From Sphingomonadaceae bacterium (GTDB lineage: Bacteria; Pseudomonadota; Alphaproteobacteria; Sphingomonadales; Sphingomonadaceae), in contig JANYEY010000007.1 of the NCBI GenBank assembly GCA_025359685.1, positions 1 to 51,367 on the forward strand: a DNA stretch of 51,367 nt, in the 5' to 3' direction. The translations under genes were made by a program, and so were the position numbers. Positions within the stretch are counted from its first letter, which is position 1. Each line of letters begins with the position of its first letter. A model generated the notes under the pieces. That model saw only the letters and a program-made list of their open reading frames with translations. It searched no databases and was not told where the DNA came from. Shown in pieces: positions 1-8,594 of this stretch.

Positions 1-2
1 AG

Positions 3-78
3 TGGTGCCCGGGGGCGGATTCGAACCACCGACACGCGGATTTTCAATCCGCTGCTCTACCAACTGAGCTACCCGGGC
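3..78 (-). tRNA. tRNA-Phe (GAA)
   Basis: The reverse strand gives a full cloverleaf. The acceptor arms GCCCGGG and CCCGGGC pair, the D-arm contains AGCTCAGTTGGTAGAGC, and the T-arm contains GGTTCGAATCC. The anticodon loop TTGAAAA carries GAA, which reads phenylalanine codons. The 3' CCA is encoded (positions 3-5 read TGG on the plus strand). It lies about 85 bases downstream of yacG on the same strand, the usual sphingomonad arrangement. Confidence 0.97.
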
Positions 79-162
79 AGCACGGCTGGGTGGTCCTGAA
101 ACAGGCTCGCCCGGCGGCTGGAAGCGCGCCTATGGCGAAGCGGCGCGCGGTTGGCAAGAGGG

Positions 163-327
163 TTATGCCTCGGCGTCTTCGTCCAGCTCGCTGGGCGGGA
201 CGGGCAGGGCGTAACCGTCGTCGAGCCAGCGGACGAGGTCGCGGTCCTTGCACCTGGGTGAGCAGAACGGGGTGAACTCCTCAGCTCGCGGGCGGCGGCA
301 GATCGGGCATTTGCGCGTGGTCGTCAT
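163..327 (-). CDS. yacG: DNA gyrase inhibitor YacG, zinc-binding
   Basis: This is a 54-residue protein with four cysteines in two pairs, CPIC near residue 7 and CSPRC near residue 22, followed by the conserved stretch KDRDLVRWLDDGYALP. These are the signatures of YacG, a small zinc protein that binds GyrB and inhibits DNA gyrase in enterobacteria. A longer in-frame reading exists upstream, but homology begins at MTTTRKCPIC, so the ATG at 327 was chosen. That start overlaps the stop of the upstream ribonuclease gene by four bases, which suggests translational coupling. The acidic C-terminus (DEDAEA) is common in the family. Confidence 0.92.
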   Translation of the reverse strand: MTTTRKCPICRRPRAEEFTPFCSPRCKDRDLVRWLDDGYALPVPPSELDEDAEA

Positions 328-1283
328 AGCGGGACCGCCTGTACCGCAATCTCGTGCGGTAGCGAGGGGGAATTGTCGCTCCAGCGAATATCGCGCCCAG
401 TGCGGCGGGCGAGTTCGGTTTCCCAATCGCCCGCGATGCGCGCGCGGACTTCGCTCGATCCTTCGAGGAGCAGCGCGCCCGGCTCGGCGATCCGCTCGGC
501 CTGGCGCAGCAGCAGGCGGGCAAAGGCCCCGGCGCGGTCCTGCTGGACCCGGGCGATGATCGAGGGCCGCTCCAGCCGGGCAACCAGCTGGACGAAACCG
601 AAGCCGTTCATCGCGGTGCGTTCATGCGGCCAGTGATCCAGCGCCGCAGCCAGCGCTTCATCCACCGCGCGGCGATCGGTCTTGTCGGACAGAGTGGGAA
701 AATCGATCCCGATCGATCCCGCCAGGTCCATCCGGCCGATGACCTGCGCCACCGCCTCGGCTGCGGCCAGTGCCAGGGCCTTATGCGGCAGCGTCCCGTC
801 GATATCGATCACGGTCATCGCCGGGGTGGGTGAAACAGTCAGCCCGCCGCCGGTGAAGTCAAACTTGGCGAAGGCCGCGTCGAAGATCAGTTCATCCCAT
901 AAGCCCGGCGGGAAGCTGGACACGACCTTGCCGTCCAGCGCTTCGGACAGCCCAGGCGCGGGACGCGGAGCTTCGGTGGTGGGGCGGGCGAGCGGCAGCT
1001 TGTAGCGGCCGCCTTCGGCAATGCCCGCTCTGGTCACGATCAGGCGGATTGTCTGCCCTTCGGTGACGGTGGGTGGGAGAGCGTCAACCAGCGCCTGATC
1101 GCCGCACGCAAACCGGGCCGCGCCGCGCCGGGTCCCTGCTGCGCGGTGCGATACTGCGATCTCTTCGACCAGCCCTGCTTCGAGACCCCCCGGCCAGCGC
1201 AGCCGCGCCGCGCGAACCTCGCCGCCATCCAGCAGGATCGCGCGTTCTTCGCCGATCCCTTGCTCGACCAGCCACTCAGCCAA
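324..1283 (-). CDS. ribonuclease E/G family protein
   Basis: This 319-residue protein belongs to the short alphaproteobacterial RNase E/G-like family that sits between maf and yacG. The stretch MTVIDIDGT near residue 157 corresponds to the metal-binding region of the RNase E/G catalytic core, and GSIGIDFPTLSD and ERTAMNGFGFVQLVARL follow it as in the family. The N-terminal AEWLVEQGIGEERAILLDGGEV matches the usual N-terminus. That places the start at the TTG at 1283, overlapping the maf stop by eight bases; an ATG at 1322 would add 13 atypical residues. It is likely a single-strand RNA endonuclease. The S1 domain is reduced compared with full RNase E, and the substrate is unknown. Confidence 0.85.
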   Translation of the reverse strand: MAEWLVEQGIGEERAILLDGGEVRAARLRWPGGLEAGLVEEIAVSHRAAGTRRGAARFACGDQALVDALPPTVTEGQTIRLIVTRAGIAEGGRYKLPLARPTTEAPRPAPGLSEALDGKVVSSFPPGLWDELIFDAAFAKFDFTGGGLTVSPTPAMTVIDIDGTLPHKALALAAAEAVAQVIGRMDLAGSIGIDFPTLSDKTDRRAVDEALAAALDHWPHERTAMNGFGFVQLVARLERPSIIARVQQDRAGAFARLLLRQAERIAEPGALLLEGSSEVRARIAGDWETELARRTGRDIRWSDNSPSLPHEIAVQAVPL

Positions 1284-1851
1284 TGGGGAAGCCTGCCGCC
1301 TTGAGCAGCGCGCGGGTTTCAAACAGCGGCAGTCCGACCACGCCCGAATGACTGCCGGAAATCCACGCGATCAGCCCTTCGGCACTGCCTTGGATGGCAT
1401 AGCCGCCGGCCTTGCCGTGCCATTCGCCGCCCGCGATGTAGGCGTCGATCTCGGCGGCGGAGAGCGGCTTGAACCGGACGATGGTTTCGGAGATGCGTTC
1501 GCGCAGCGTGCCGTCGGGCGCGCTTAACGCAATCGCCGTCAGCACGCGGTGGCGGCGGCCCGACATGAGCTTGAGGCAGGACCGCGCGGTCGCCTCGTCC
1601 TCGGCCTTGGGCAGGATGCGGCGGCCGAGCGCGACCACCGTGTCGCCCGCGAGCACGTGGGCAGAGCCGCCCGCAACCGCGAGCGCCTTCTCACGTGCCA
1701 TCCGCGCCGCGTAAACGCGCGGCAGTTCGGCCTTGAGCGGGGTCTCGTCGATATCGGCAGCGGCAATGCCGCTTGGCACCACACCCAGCCGCGCGATCAG
1801 TTCGCGGCGGCGCGGACTGGCTGACGCGAGAATAAGATCAGGCGCTGACAC
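1276..1851 (-). CDS. maf: Maf-family nucleotide pyrophosphatase
   Basis: The protein is 191 residues, normal for Maf. The N-terminal LILASASPRRRELIARLG is the Maf signature (SxSPRR), and DIDETP, the RMAREKA region and the GDTVV motif (LAGDTVVALG) all follow. Family members hydrolyse non-canonical or pyrimidine nucleoside triphosphates such as dTTP and UTP; the old name is septum formation inhibitor. The start is GTG at 1851, nine bases after the infA stop, so infA, maf, RNase E/G and yacG look like one leftward operon. Which Maf subtype (YhdE-like or YceF-like) it is cannot be settled by eye. Confidence 0.95.
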   Translation of the reverse strand: MSAPDLILASASPRRRELIARLGVVPSGIAAADIDETPLKAELPRVYAARMAREKALAVAGGSAHVLAGDTVVALGRRILPKAEDEATARSCLKLMSGRRHRVLTAIALSAPDGTLRERISETIVRFKPLSAAEIDAYIAGGEWHGKAGGYAIQGSAEGLIAWISGSHSGVVGLPLFETRALLKAAGFPIG

Positions 1852-1860
1852 GCGCCGGGT

Positions 1861-2109
1861 TTAGCCGAACTGGCCGGGGCCGCCGCGGCCGGGCATGAAG
1901 CGGTAGGTGATCCGGCCCTTGGTCAGATCGTAAGGGGTCAGTTCGACCAATACCTCATCGCCCACCAGCACGCGGATGCGGTTCTTGCGCATCTTGCCCG
2001 CGGTGTGGCCAAGGATTTCGTGATCGTTTTCAAGGCGGACGCGGAACATGGCGTTGGGCAGCAGTTCAACCACCGCTCCGCGCATTTCGAGCAATTCTTC
2101 TTTGGCCAT
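1861..2109 (-). CDS. infA: translation initiation factor IF-1
   Basis: This is an 82-residue single OB-fold protein. It has the typical IF-1 core: [32 protein letters not shown], then [29 protein letters not shown]-1 binds the A site of the 30S subunit during initiation. The C-terminus carries a short glycine-rich tail ([11 protein letters not shown]) beyond the core, which is common in alphaproteobacteria. It is the first gene of the leftward infA-maf-RNase-yacG run. About 200 bases separate it from the divergent TonB-dependent receptor. Confidence 0.97.
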   Translation of the reverse strand: MAKEELLEMRGAVVELLPNAMFRVRLENDHEILGHTAGKMRKNRIRVLVGDEVLVELTPYDLTKGRITYRFMPGRGGPGQFG

Positions 2110-2170
2110 CCGGCTTAAAATCCGTGTGTTCTGATGTTCATTGCCGCGCCCATAGCGGCGCTTTGGGCGT

Positions 2171-2198
2171 TTGTCGATGGCGGTAGGCCGCCTGACAA
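2171..2198. promoter_or_regulatory. inverted repeat between infA and the TonB receptor gene
   Basis: In the divergent gap there is a two-part palindrome: TTGTC and GACAA at the ends, and GGCGG and CCGCC inside, with a 3-base and a 1-base interruption and a 4-base centre. It could be an RNA hairpin in either 5' leader or a repressor site. No regulator is assigned. Confidence 0.35.
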
Positions 2199-2306
2199 TT
2201 TGTTACACGACCATGCCTTGCCAGCCGGGAACCCCTTCGCCACTGCAGCAATTGTATCAAGCGGCGCCCGCAATTTGCGGACAGCACTTAAAAATCGAGC
2301 CCCATA

Positions 2307-4901
2307 ATGCGCAAGATCATCTCCATTCCGCTGGCCCTGTGGGCGGTGCCGGCCTTTGCCCAGACGGCGGTGCCCGAAGCGGTGACCAGTCCCGCGCCAG
2401 CTCCGGCCCCGGGCGATGCGGCGGCTCCGGTCCCCGAAGACGAGGACGCCGGACAGACCATGCAGGTGATTGCAGGGCAGGGCGATCTCAGCACTGATAT
2501 CGTGGTGACCGCGCCGGTGATCAAAGGCCAGGTCGATACGGTCGAAGCCCCCGTGGCGACGCTCAACGAAGCCGACATTCAGGCAACTGGTGCCAGTTCG
2601 GTGGCGGAATTGCTGACCCGGATCAGCCCGCAGACCAATTCGGGGCGTGGCCGCGGCGGCAATGGCGGTCAGCCGGTGGTGCTGGTCAACGGCCAACGCG
2701 TGACCAACTTCCGTGAACTGAGGAATTTTCCGCCCGAAGCGATCCGCCGGGTCGAAATCCTGCCCGAAAGCGTTGCGCTCAAATACGGCTTCCCGCCCGA
2801 TAGCCGGGTGGTCAACCTGATCCTCAAGCCCAAGTTCCGCAGCAAGACGCTGGAGGCAAGTTACGGCCTGCCGACGCTCGGCGGGTTCAATACCTGGGGC
2901 CTCGAAACCTCGCTGACCAGGATTGACGGCCCGGCGCGGCTCAGCCTGACCTTGTCAACCGACGACACCAGCCCGTTGTTTGAATCCGAACGCAATGTGC
3001 GCCAACCGCAAACGATATTGCCAACCGTCAGCACCGATCCCGCGCAGGCACAATCCCGCACGCTGATCGCCGATTCGCGCAATTTCGGGCTCAATGCGGC
3101 CTGGACGCGCGGCATCGGCAAGGATGGGCTAGGCGGTTCGCTCAGCCTGAGCGGCGCGGCCAGCCGCGCGGACAGCCATTCGTACCAGGGGCTCGATTCC
3201 GTCGTGCTGACCGACCCAGCCTTCAACAGCGCATTGCGCACTTTGCCCGGTCCGCTTGAGCGGGTCAGCCATGTCACCACGGTGCAAGCGGGCGCCGGGT
3301 ACAACACCTACCTTGGCACCTGGCAGCTCAACACCACGATCGACGGGGCGCATGTGCAAACCACATCGCAGTTCGATCGGCGTGCAGTCACGACGTCACT
3401 GACAAGCGCAGCCACCGCGGGGACGTTGCCGATTACCGGCGCGTTGCCCACACTGGCTGACGCAGGCTTCGATCGCACGTCGAGCACGGTCAACTCGCTC
3501 ACCTCGCTCGCCACGTTGATCGGGCGCCCGGTGCGATTGCCTGCGGGTTCGGCCAGCGTGACGCTCAAGGCGGGCTATGCCTGGTCGGGGATCGACAGCA
3601 GCGATACGCGGCCCGGTGCGACCTCCGCCAGCCTCAGGCGCGGCGACTTGTCGTTTGGCGGCAACTTGACGCTGCCGATTACCAGCCGTCGCGAGCATTT
3701 CGGCCAGGGAATTGGTGACTTGTCGCTTAACCTCAGCGCTGGGTGGGATACCCTATCGGACTTCGGCTCGCTGACCGACTGGAGCGCGGGGCTGACCTGG
3801 GCACCGACGCAGAAGCTCAGCTTGGGCGCGAGCTATATCGTCAACCAAGCCGCGCCGACGCTAAGCCAGCTGGGCAACCCACGGACGCTGACCGTCAACG
3901 TGCCGGTTTATGACTTCCGCTATAACGGAACCGCGCAGGTTTCGATCACCACCGGCGGCAACCCGGCGCTGGTCAAGGAAGAGCAGCGCGATATCAAGCT
4001 GTCGGCCAACTGGCAGTTGCCGTTCATCAGCAATTCGAACGTGATCGTCGAATATTTCCGCAACCGTTCAACGAATGTCAGCGTGAATTTCCCGCTGCTG
4101 ACCCCGGCCATCGAAGCGGCATTTCCCGGCCGGGTAACGCGCGATTTGGTCACCAAGCGGCTTACCGCGATTGACCAACGCCCGGTGACTTTCGCGCAGA
4201 CGGAAGGTTCGCGGCTGCGCTTTGGCCTCAATACTTCGGGCGGTTTCGGCAAGGCCGATGAGGGCGCCGCTGCCGGTCCGGTCCCTGGCCTCGGCCGCGG
4301 CGGCGGGGGCGGACGTCCCCCCGGCGCGGGCGGTCCGCGTGGCGGCGGGGGTGGCGGTGGACGCGGCGGCGGTGGCGGCGGCATGGCCGGCATGTTCGGC
4401 GGCGGCCCCGGCGGCCAGCCCGGCCGCTGGAGCCTGGGTCTCTATGACACGGTGCAGTTCACCAGCCGCGTGCTGGTTGCGCCGGGCGGGCCAGTGCTCG
4501 ATCTGCTGAACGGTGATGCGCTGAGCGGCGGCGGTACTCCGCGCCATACGGCCGAACTCAACGGCGGGGTGTTCTACAAGGGGCTGGGCACCTTCTTCCA
4601 GGGCACCTGGTCCACGCCGACCACGGTCAAGGCTTCGGGCCTGCCGGGGACGAGCGACCTGCGCTTCGGCAGCGTCGCCAATATCAGCCTGTTCCTGTTC
4701 GCCGATTTCAATCAGCGGCCCAAGCTGATCAAGGACGTGCCGTTCCTCAAGGGCGCACGGCTGACCTTCAGGATCGAAAACCTGCTCGGCGACCGGCAGC
4801 GGGTGACCGATGGCAGCGGTACTGTGCCGCTATCGTACCAGCCCGACTACCTCGACCCGCGCGGGCGGGTGATCACCCTGCAGTTCCGCAAGGTATTCTG
4901 A
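2307..4901 (+). CDS. TonB-dependent receptor with glycine-rich insert
   Basis: The 864-residue outer-membrane protein starts with a signal peptide (MRKIISIPLALWAVPAFAQ) and a Pro/Ala-rich, acidic segment. A plug domain runs from about residue 75 to 178 and contains PVVLVNGQRVTNFRELRN and the VEILPESVALKYG region. A beta-barrel follows and ends in ITLQFRKVF, the aromatic C-terminus expected for BAM-assembled barrels. Such receptors import substrates with energy from TonB-ExbBD; the ligand here is unknown. Residues about 660-708 are nearly all Gly with Arg and Pro, an unusual insert inside the barrel. No strong ribosome-binding site precedes the ATG. Downstream genes converge on it. Confidence 0.88.
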   Translation: MRKIISIPLALWAVPAFAQTAVPEAVTSPAPAPAPGDAAAPVPEDEDAGQTMQVIAGQGDLSTDIVVTAPVIKGQVDTVEAPVATLNEADIQATGASSVAELLTRISPQTNSGRGRGGNGGQPVVLVNGQRVTNFRELRNFPPEAIRRVEILPESVALKYGFPPDSRVVNLILKPKFRSKTLEASYGLPTLGGFNTWGLETSLTRIDGPARLSLTLSTDDTSPLFESERNVRQPQTILPTVSTDPAQAQSRTLIADSRNFGLNAAWTRGIGKDGLGGSLSLSGAASRADSHSYQGLDSVVLTDPAFNSALRTLPGPLERVSHVTTVQAGAGYNTYLGTWQLNTTIDGAHVQTTSQFDRRAVTTSLTSAATAGTLPITGALPTLADAGFDRTSSTVNSLTSLATLIGRPVRLPAGSASVTLKAGYAWSGIDSSDTRPGATSASLRRGDLSFGGNLTLPITSRREHFGQGIGDLSLNLSAGWDTLSDFGSLTDWSAGLTWAPTQKLSLGASYIVNQAAPTLSQLGNPRTLTVNVPVYDFRYNGTAQVSITTGGNPALVKEEQRDIKLSANWQLPFISNSNVIVEYFRNRSTNVSVNFPLLTPAIEAAFPGRVTRDLVTKRLTAIDQRPVTFAQTEGSRLRFGLNTSGGFGKADEGAAAGPVPGLGRGGGGGRPPGAGGPRGGGGGGGRGGGGGGMAGMFGGGPGGQPGRWSLGLYDTVQFTSRVLVAPGGPVLDLLNGDALSGGGTPRHTAELNGGVFYKGLGTFFQGTWSTPTTVKASGLPGTSDLRFGSVANISLFLFADFNQRPKLIKDVPFLKGARLTFRIENLLGDRQRVTDGSGTVPLSYQPDYLDPRGRVITLQFRKVF

Positions 4902-4902
4902 G

Positions 4903-4932
4903 CGGGTCCCCGCGCCATTGCGCCGGGACCCG
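4903..4932. terminator. bidirectional hairpin terminator
   Basis: Just after the receptor stop codon lies an 8-bp perfect stem (CGGGTCCC with GGGACCCG). Inside it, past one mismatch, is a 4-bp GCGC stem with a CATT loop. It sits between convergent genes and probably ends transcription from both sides, though there is no clear T-run. Confidence 0.55.
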
Positions 4933-4938
4933 GCCAGC

Positions 4939-5370
4939 TTAGTAGTACAGCGCCAGCAGCAAGTGCAGGCACAGCGCGATCAGGCACAGGCTTGACAGTG
5001 CGAACAATGCGAAGCGCACAATCACCCGGTTGCTGATTGCCTGGACCAGCGAATGCGCGATGCGCAGCACCACATAGATCCAGGCGATCTTGGCATTCAG
5101 GCCATCGCCCATGCCGGTGATCGCCAGTGCCAAAGCCACCGCATAAAACACCGTCGGTGCTTCGTGCAGGTGGTTGTAGTTATGCGCGATCCATTGGACT
5201 TTGCCGGGCAGCACTTCGTCAAGGTTTTTGCCGGTGCCACCAACTAGCGTCTTGCTGTCGATTCCCGCTTTGCCCATCGCGGGAATACGGGTGATGTACA
5301 TCCAGATCCACATCACCATGGTCCACATCGCGAGAACCGCGACGGGTTTGAGAATATCGGCTTGAATCAT
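4939..5370 (-). CDS. MAPEG family membrane protein (second copy)
   Basis: This is a 143-residue protein with about four hydrophobic segments. The central motif NYNHLHEAPTVFYAVALAL is typical of the MAPEG family (microsomal glutathione S-transferase and eicosanoid-type membrane enzymes). Bacterial members are thought to act on glutathione or lipid hydroperoxides, but the substrate is not shown here. The chosen ATG at 5370 overlaps the stop of the upstream paralogue by one base (TGATG); a GTG three bases further out would give a four-base overlap. The pair is evidently a tandem duplication, coupled in translation. Confidence 0.87.
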   Translation of the reverse strand: MIQADILKPVAVLAMWTMVMWIWMYITRIPAMGKAGIDSKTLVGGTGKNLDEVLPGKVQWIAHNYNHLHEAPTVFYAVALALAITGMGDGLNAKIAWIYVVLRIAHSLVQAISNRVIVRFALFALSSLCLIALCLHLLLALYY

Positions 5371-5813
5371 CACATTGCTCCCGTGTGAAGTACAGTCAGC
5401 TCAAAGGCGTGGATCGCCAGCACAAGGAGGCAGATCGTCGACAGGATGAACAGCGTGAAGCGCACCGAAACGACGTTTACGGTCGCCTGCCAGATCGAGT
5501 GGACAATGCGGATGGCAACGTAGGCCCAGGCCAGCATGACGTCGGTGGCACTGGCGCCCATCAGTGCAAGGATCACCACGGTCGCGTAGAAGATCGTCGG
5601 CTGTTCCATCAGATGGGTGTAATTGTGCGATTTCCAGTTGATGCTGTCAGGCAGCACGCCTTCAAGTTCGGCTCCGCGGCCGCCGGGCTTTGCAGCGGCC
5701 ATCCCGCCGGGCTGTTTAAAGATCGGTGGCAACCGTGTTGCCGCCAGCCAGACCAACATCACTAGCGACCACAGCACCAAGACTGCTGCGGGCGCGAGAA
5801 TTTGCGCTTGCAT
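5370..5813 (-). CDS. MAPEG family membrane protein (first copy)
   Basis: This is a 147-residue integral membrane protein and paralogue of the next gene downstream. It shows the corresponding MAPEG motif (NYTHLMEQPTIFYATVVIL) and similar hydrophobic segments at the N-terminus (VLVLWSLVMLVWLAAT) and C-terminus. The ATG at 5813 was preferred over an upstream GTG/ATG reading because a GAGGGGG ribosome-binding site lies just before it and the family N-terminus begins there. The longer loop (KPGGRGAELEGVLPD) differs from its partner, so the two copies have diverged. The role is probably membrane detoxification or thiol-dependent; this is inference from the family. Confidence 0.86.
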   Translation of the reverse strand: MQAQILAPAAVLVLWSLVMLVWLAATRLPPIFKQPGGMAAAKPGGRGAELEGVLPDSINWKSHNYTHLMEQPTIFYATVVILALMGASATDVMLAWAYVAIRIVHSIWQATVNVVSVRFTLFILSTICLLVLAIHAFELTVLHTGAM

Positions 5814-5878
5814 GCGTTTCCCCCTCTTATGCTTCCCGGGGGCAAGGTGTTCTGGTAGCAACCGATTGTCAATTGCAA

Positions 5879-6856
5879 CTAGTCGGTGGTGGCGATCACC
5901 CTGGCAAATGCTGCCGCATCGGTATTGCCGCCCGACAGCGCTATTACGGTGCGCCCATCAAGGCTGACCTTGCCCGCCAGCGCCGCCGCCAGCGCCGCCG
6001 CGCCGCCGGGTTCGACTACCAGGTGCAGGTTCGAAAACGCCCAGCGCTGCGCCGCGCGGACCTCGGCCGGGGTGACCGCAAGGCCGAAGGGAACGCGGCC
6101 GTGCAGCACAGCGAAGTTGATCGGGCGGGTCGCCGGGGTCTGCAGGGCGTCGCAGTCGGTCGGGAATGAGGTATCAGCCACTCCGACAATCTCGCCGCGT
6201 TCAAGGCTGATCCGCACGTCGTCCCAGCCTTCGGGTTCGACCGGAACGATCGCCGCATCGGGGCAGGCGAGTGACAGTCCCGCGGTCAGTCCGCCGCCGC
6301 CGCAGGGGCAGACGATCCGGGTCGGGGCGCCCAGCCCACGTTGAGTCAATTGTGCGGTGATTTCGAGCCCGGCCGAGCCTTGGCCCTCGATCACCCACGG
6401 ATCGCCGAACGCGTGGACCAGCGTTGCCCCGCTTTGGTCGACCAGCTTCTGCGCAACGGCGTCGCGGTCTTCGCCGCCCGCGCGGTCATATTCGACCACG
6501 TTGGCACCCAGCGCGCGGGTCGCGTCGAGCTTCACTTGCGGCGCATTGGCCGGCATCACGATGGTTGCCGCAATGCCCAGCTTGCGCGCGGCCCAGGCGA
6601 CACCTTGCGCGTGGTTGCCGCTCGACACCCCGACCACACCCTTGGCGCGCTCGGCTTCGGAAAGGTCGCTCAGCCGGTGCCACGCGCCGCGAATCTTGAA
6701 GGAACCAATTGGCTGGAGGCTTTCCGCCTTGAGCCACACCCGGGTGCCGTTGATTTCGGCTTCGAGCAGCGGCGTTTGCGGCAAGAGATCGGCGATTTTC
6801 GCGGCAGCGCGGGCAATTCCCTTACCGGTTGGGGAGCGCATTTGTTGTGCGGTCAT
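5879..6856 (-). CDS. threonine/serine dehydratase, PLP-dependent
   Basis: The 325-residue protein is a fold-type II PLP enzyme. SFKIRGA places the PLP lysine at residue 54, SSGNHAQGVA (79-88) binds the substrate carboxylate, and the glycine loop CGGGG (185-189) binds the cofactor phosphate. SGGN near the C-terminus closes the pocket. There is no C-terminal ACT-like regulatory domain, so it resembles the short catabolic threonine dehydratase (TdcB-like) or serine/threonine racemase-type enzymes rather than full-length IlvA. The product would be 2-oxobutanoate from threonine. It is divergent from the polyamine cluster, with only 49 bases between the start codons. Confidence 0.86.
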   Translation of the reverse strand: MTAQQMRSPTGKGIARAAAKIADLLPQTPLLEAEINGTRVWLKAESLQPIGSFKIRGAWHRLSDLSEAERAKGVVGVSSGNHAQGVAWAARKLGIAATIVMPANAPQVKLDATRALGANVVEYDRAGGEDRDAVAQKLVDQSGATLVHAFGDPWVIEGQGSAGLEITAQLTQRGLGAPTRIVCPCGGGGLTAGLSLACPDAAIVPVEPEGWDDVRISLERGEIVGVADTSFPTDCDALQTPATRPINFAVLHGRVPFGLAVTPAEVRAAQRWAFSNLHLVVEPGGAAALAAALAGKVSLDGRTVIALSGGNTDAAAFARVIATTD

Positions 6857-6905
6857 GAAACAATCCTATATGGCTCGCCTGCGGGCCTTAAAGGAGAATC
6901 ACGGC

Positions 6906-8117
6906 GTGTCCAAAGTTCTGGTGATCGGTGCGGGCGGGGTCAGCTCGGTCTGCGTCCACAAGATGGCGATGAACGCCGATATTTTCCCTGAAATCCACCT
7001 TGCAAGCCGGACCCGCTCAAAGTGCGATGCCATCGCCGCGTCGGTTAAAGAGCGCACCGGGCAGAGCATCGCGACCTACGAAATCGATGCCGAGGAAGTC
7101 CCCGCGCTGACCCGATTGATCGAGCAGATCGGCCCCAAGCTGGTGGTCAACCTGGCGCTGCCGTATCAGGACCTGCCGATCATGGATGCCTGCCTGGCTG
7201 CCGGCGTGCACTATCTCGACACCGCGAACTACGAGCCCAAGGATCAGGCCAAGTTCGAATACTCGTGGCAGTGGGCCTATCAGCAACGCTTCAAGGAAGC
7301 CGGGCTGATGGCGCTGCTCGGTTCAGGCTTCGATCCCGGCGTGACCAGCGTGTTCGCGATGTGGCTCAAGAAGCACAAATTGAAGACCATCCGCCAGCTC
7401 GACATTCTCGATTGCAACGGCGGCGATCACGGGCAGGCCTTCGCGACCAATTTCAACCCCGAAATCAACATCCGCGAAGTGACTGCTCCCGCGCGGCATT
7501 GGGAGAACGGCCAGTTCGTCGAAAGCCCGCCGCTGGGCAAGAAGGTGCCGTTCGAGTTCGAGGCGGTCGGCCCCAAGAACATGTACATGATGTACCACGA
7601 GGAGCTGGAAAGCCTCGCCAAGTTCATTCCCGAACTCGAACGCGCACGGTTTTGGATGACCTTTGGCGATGCCTATATCACCCACCTGACCGTGCTGCAG
7701 AATGTCGGCATGACCCGGATCGATCCGGTGATGTACCAGGGCAAGGAAATCATCCCGCTCCAGTTCCTCGCCGCCGTGCTGCCCAAGCCCGAGACGCTGG
7801 GTGCCACCACCAAAGGCAAGACCAACATCGGCGATATCGCCACCGGCGAGGCGCTTGATGGATCGGGCGACAAGACCTTCTACATCTACCAGATCTGCGA
7901 TCACGAGGAGGCCTATGCCGAGACCGGCAACCAGGCGATCAGCTACACCACCGGCGTCCCCGCAATGATTGGTGCGGCGCTGGTGATGACCGATGCATGG
8001 GCAGGTGCGGGCGTGTTCAACATGGAGCAGCTGGACCCCGATCCGTTTATGGACATGCTGATGACGCAAGGGCTGCCGTGGCAGCTGAAGGAATTGCCGG
8101 GGTCGGTGGAGTTTTGA
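6906..8117 (+). CDS. carboxy(nor)spermidine dehydrogenase
   Basis: The 403-residue protein begins SKVLVIGAGGVSSVCVHKMA, a Rossmann dinucleotide site of the saccharopine dehydrogenase family. LLGSGFDPGVTSVFA and DCNGGDHGQAFATNFNPEINIRE match carboxynorspermidine/carboxyspermidine dehydrogenase. That enzyme condenses putrescine (or diaminopropane) with aspartate semialdehyde using NADPH. The GTG at 6906 was chosen over a long upstream open frame because AAGGAG lies nine bases before it and the family N-terminus starts there. The decarboxylase partner lies downstream, separated by a small inserted cassette. Many alphaproteobacteria use this route to make spermidine. Confidence 0.9.
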   Translation: MSKVLVIGAGGVSSVCVHKMAMNADIFPEIHLASRTRSKCDAIAASVKERTGQSIATYEIDAEEVPALTRLIEQIGPKLVVNLALPYQDLPIMDACLAAGVHYLDTANYEPKDQAKFEYSWQWAYQQRFKEAGLMALLGSGFDPGVTSVFAMWLKKHKLKTIRQLDILDCNGGDHGQAFATNFNPEINIREVTAPARHWENGQFVESPPLGKKVPFEFEAVGPKNMYMMYHEELESLAKFIPELERARFWMTFGDAYITHLTVLQNVGMTRIDPVMYQGKEIIPLQFLAAVLPKPETLGATTKGKTNIGDIATGEALDGSGDKTFYIYQICDHEEAYAETGNQAISYTTGVPAMIGAALVMTDAWAGAGVFNMEQLDPDPFMDMLMTQGLPWQLKELPGSVEF

Positions 8118-8129
8118 TGCCAGCTAGAG

Positions 8130-8148
8130 TTGGTTCACGCAGAGACGC
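8130..8148 (+). repeat. left 19-bp inverted repeat of the GxxExxY cassette
   Basis: TTGGTTCACGCAGAGACGC, the perfect reverse complement of 8595-8613; three further bases match after one mismatch. A second GAGACGC copy follows at 8162-8168, so the arm holds a repeated 7-mer. Confidence 0.9.
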
Positions 8149-8178
8149 AGAGAAAAAATTTGAGACGCGAAGGGGCTG

Positions 8179-8568
8179 GTGATTCCAATCGACGAATTGA
8201 GTTCGATCGTTCTTGAAGAGGCGATTTCGATTCATCGGGAGTTAGGTCCAGGACTGTTTGAATCCGTCTACGAATCGGTGCTAAGCGGTCGATTGAAAGT
8301 GCGTGGCCTCAAGGTTCAACGCCAAGTGCAGGTGAAGGCCGTCTTCGACGGCGAGATCTACGATCCTGCCTTCAAGATCGACATGCTTGTCGATGAACGG
8401 CTCGTCCTCGAAATCAAAGCCGTTGAGCAGCTCAGCAAGGCTCACGCAAAGCAGCTTTTGACCTACCTCAGATTACTTAAACAGCCCGTCGGGCTGCTTC
8501 TGAATTTTTCCGAAGCAACGATGAAGGACGGCATCCGCAGGGTGGTCAACGACTATCGACCCGACTAA
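8179..8568 (+). CDS. GxxExxY protein, PD-(D/E)xK nuclease-like
   Basis: The 129-residue protein carries the family's namesake motif GLFESVY at residues 25-31. A PD-(D/E)xK-type core follows: Asp68 in KIDML, Glu78-Ile-Lys80 in LEIK, and Gln92 in KQLLTYL. Proteins of this family are widespread and poorly understood; a nuclease fold is predicted, but the activity here is not shown. The start is GTG at 8179, with AAGGGG a few bases upstream at the inner edge of the left repeat. Codon use is less GC-biased than in adjacent genes. It interrupts the gene pair for spermidine synthesis, on the same strand, so read-through of the operon may continue. Confidence 0.85.
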   Translation: MIPIDELSSIVLEEAISIHRELGPGLFESVYESVLSGRLKVRGLKVQRQVQVKAVFDGEIYDPAFKIDMLVDERLVLEIKAVEQLSKAHAKQLLTYLRLLKQPVGLLLNFSEATMKDGIRRVVNDYRPD

Positions 8569-8594
8569 CTCTCTGCGTCTCTTCTTATTCCTCC

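Noticed and set aside
44..275. Short readings across tRNA-Phe on both strands
   Set aside because: They run through a well-formed tRNA and lack any family resemblance.
3920..4547. Proline-rich minus-strand open frames
   Set aside because: They mirror the glycine-rich insert of the TonB receptor (GGC read as GCC), not genes.
8179..8568. An insertion sequence proper
   Set aside because: The encoded protein has no transposase motif; the nuclease-like fold and the short repeats fit a non-autonomous cassette better.
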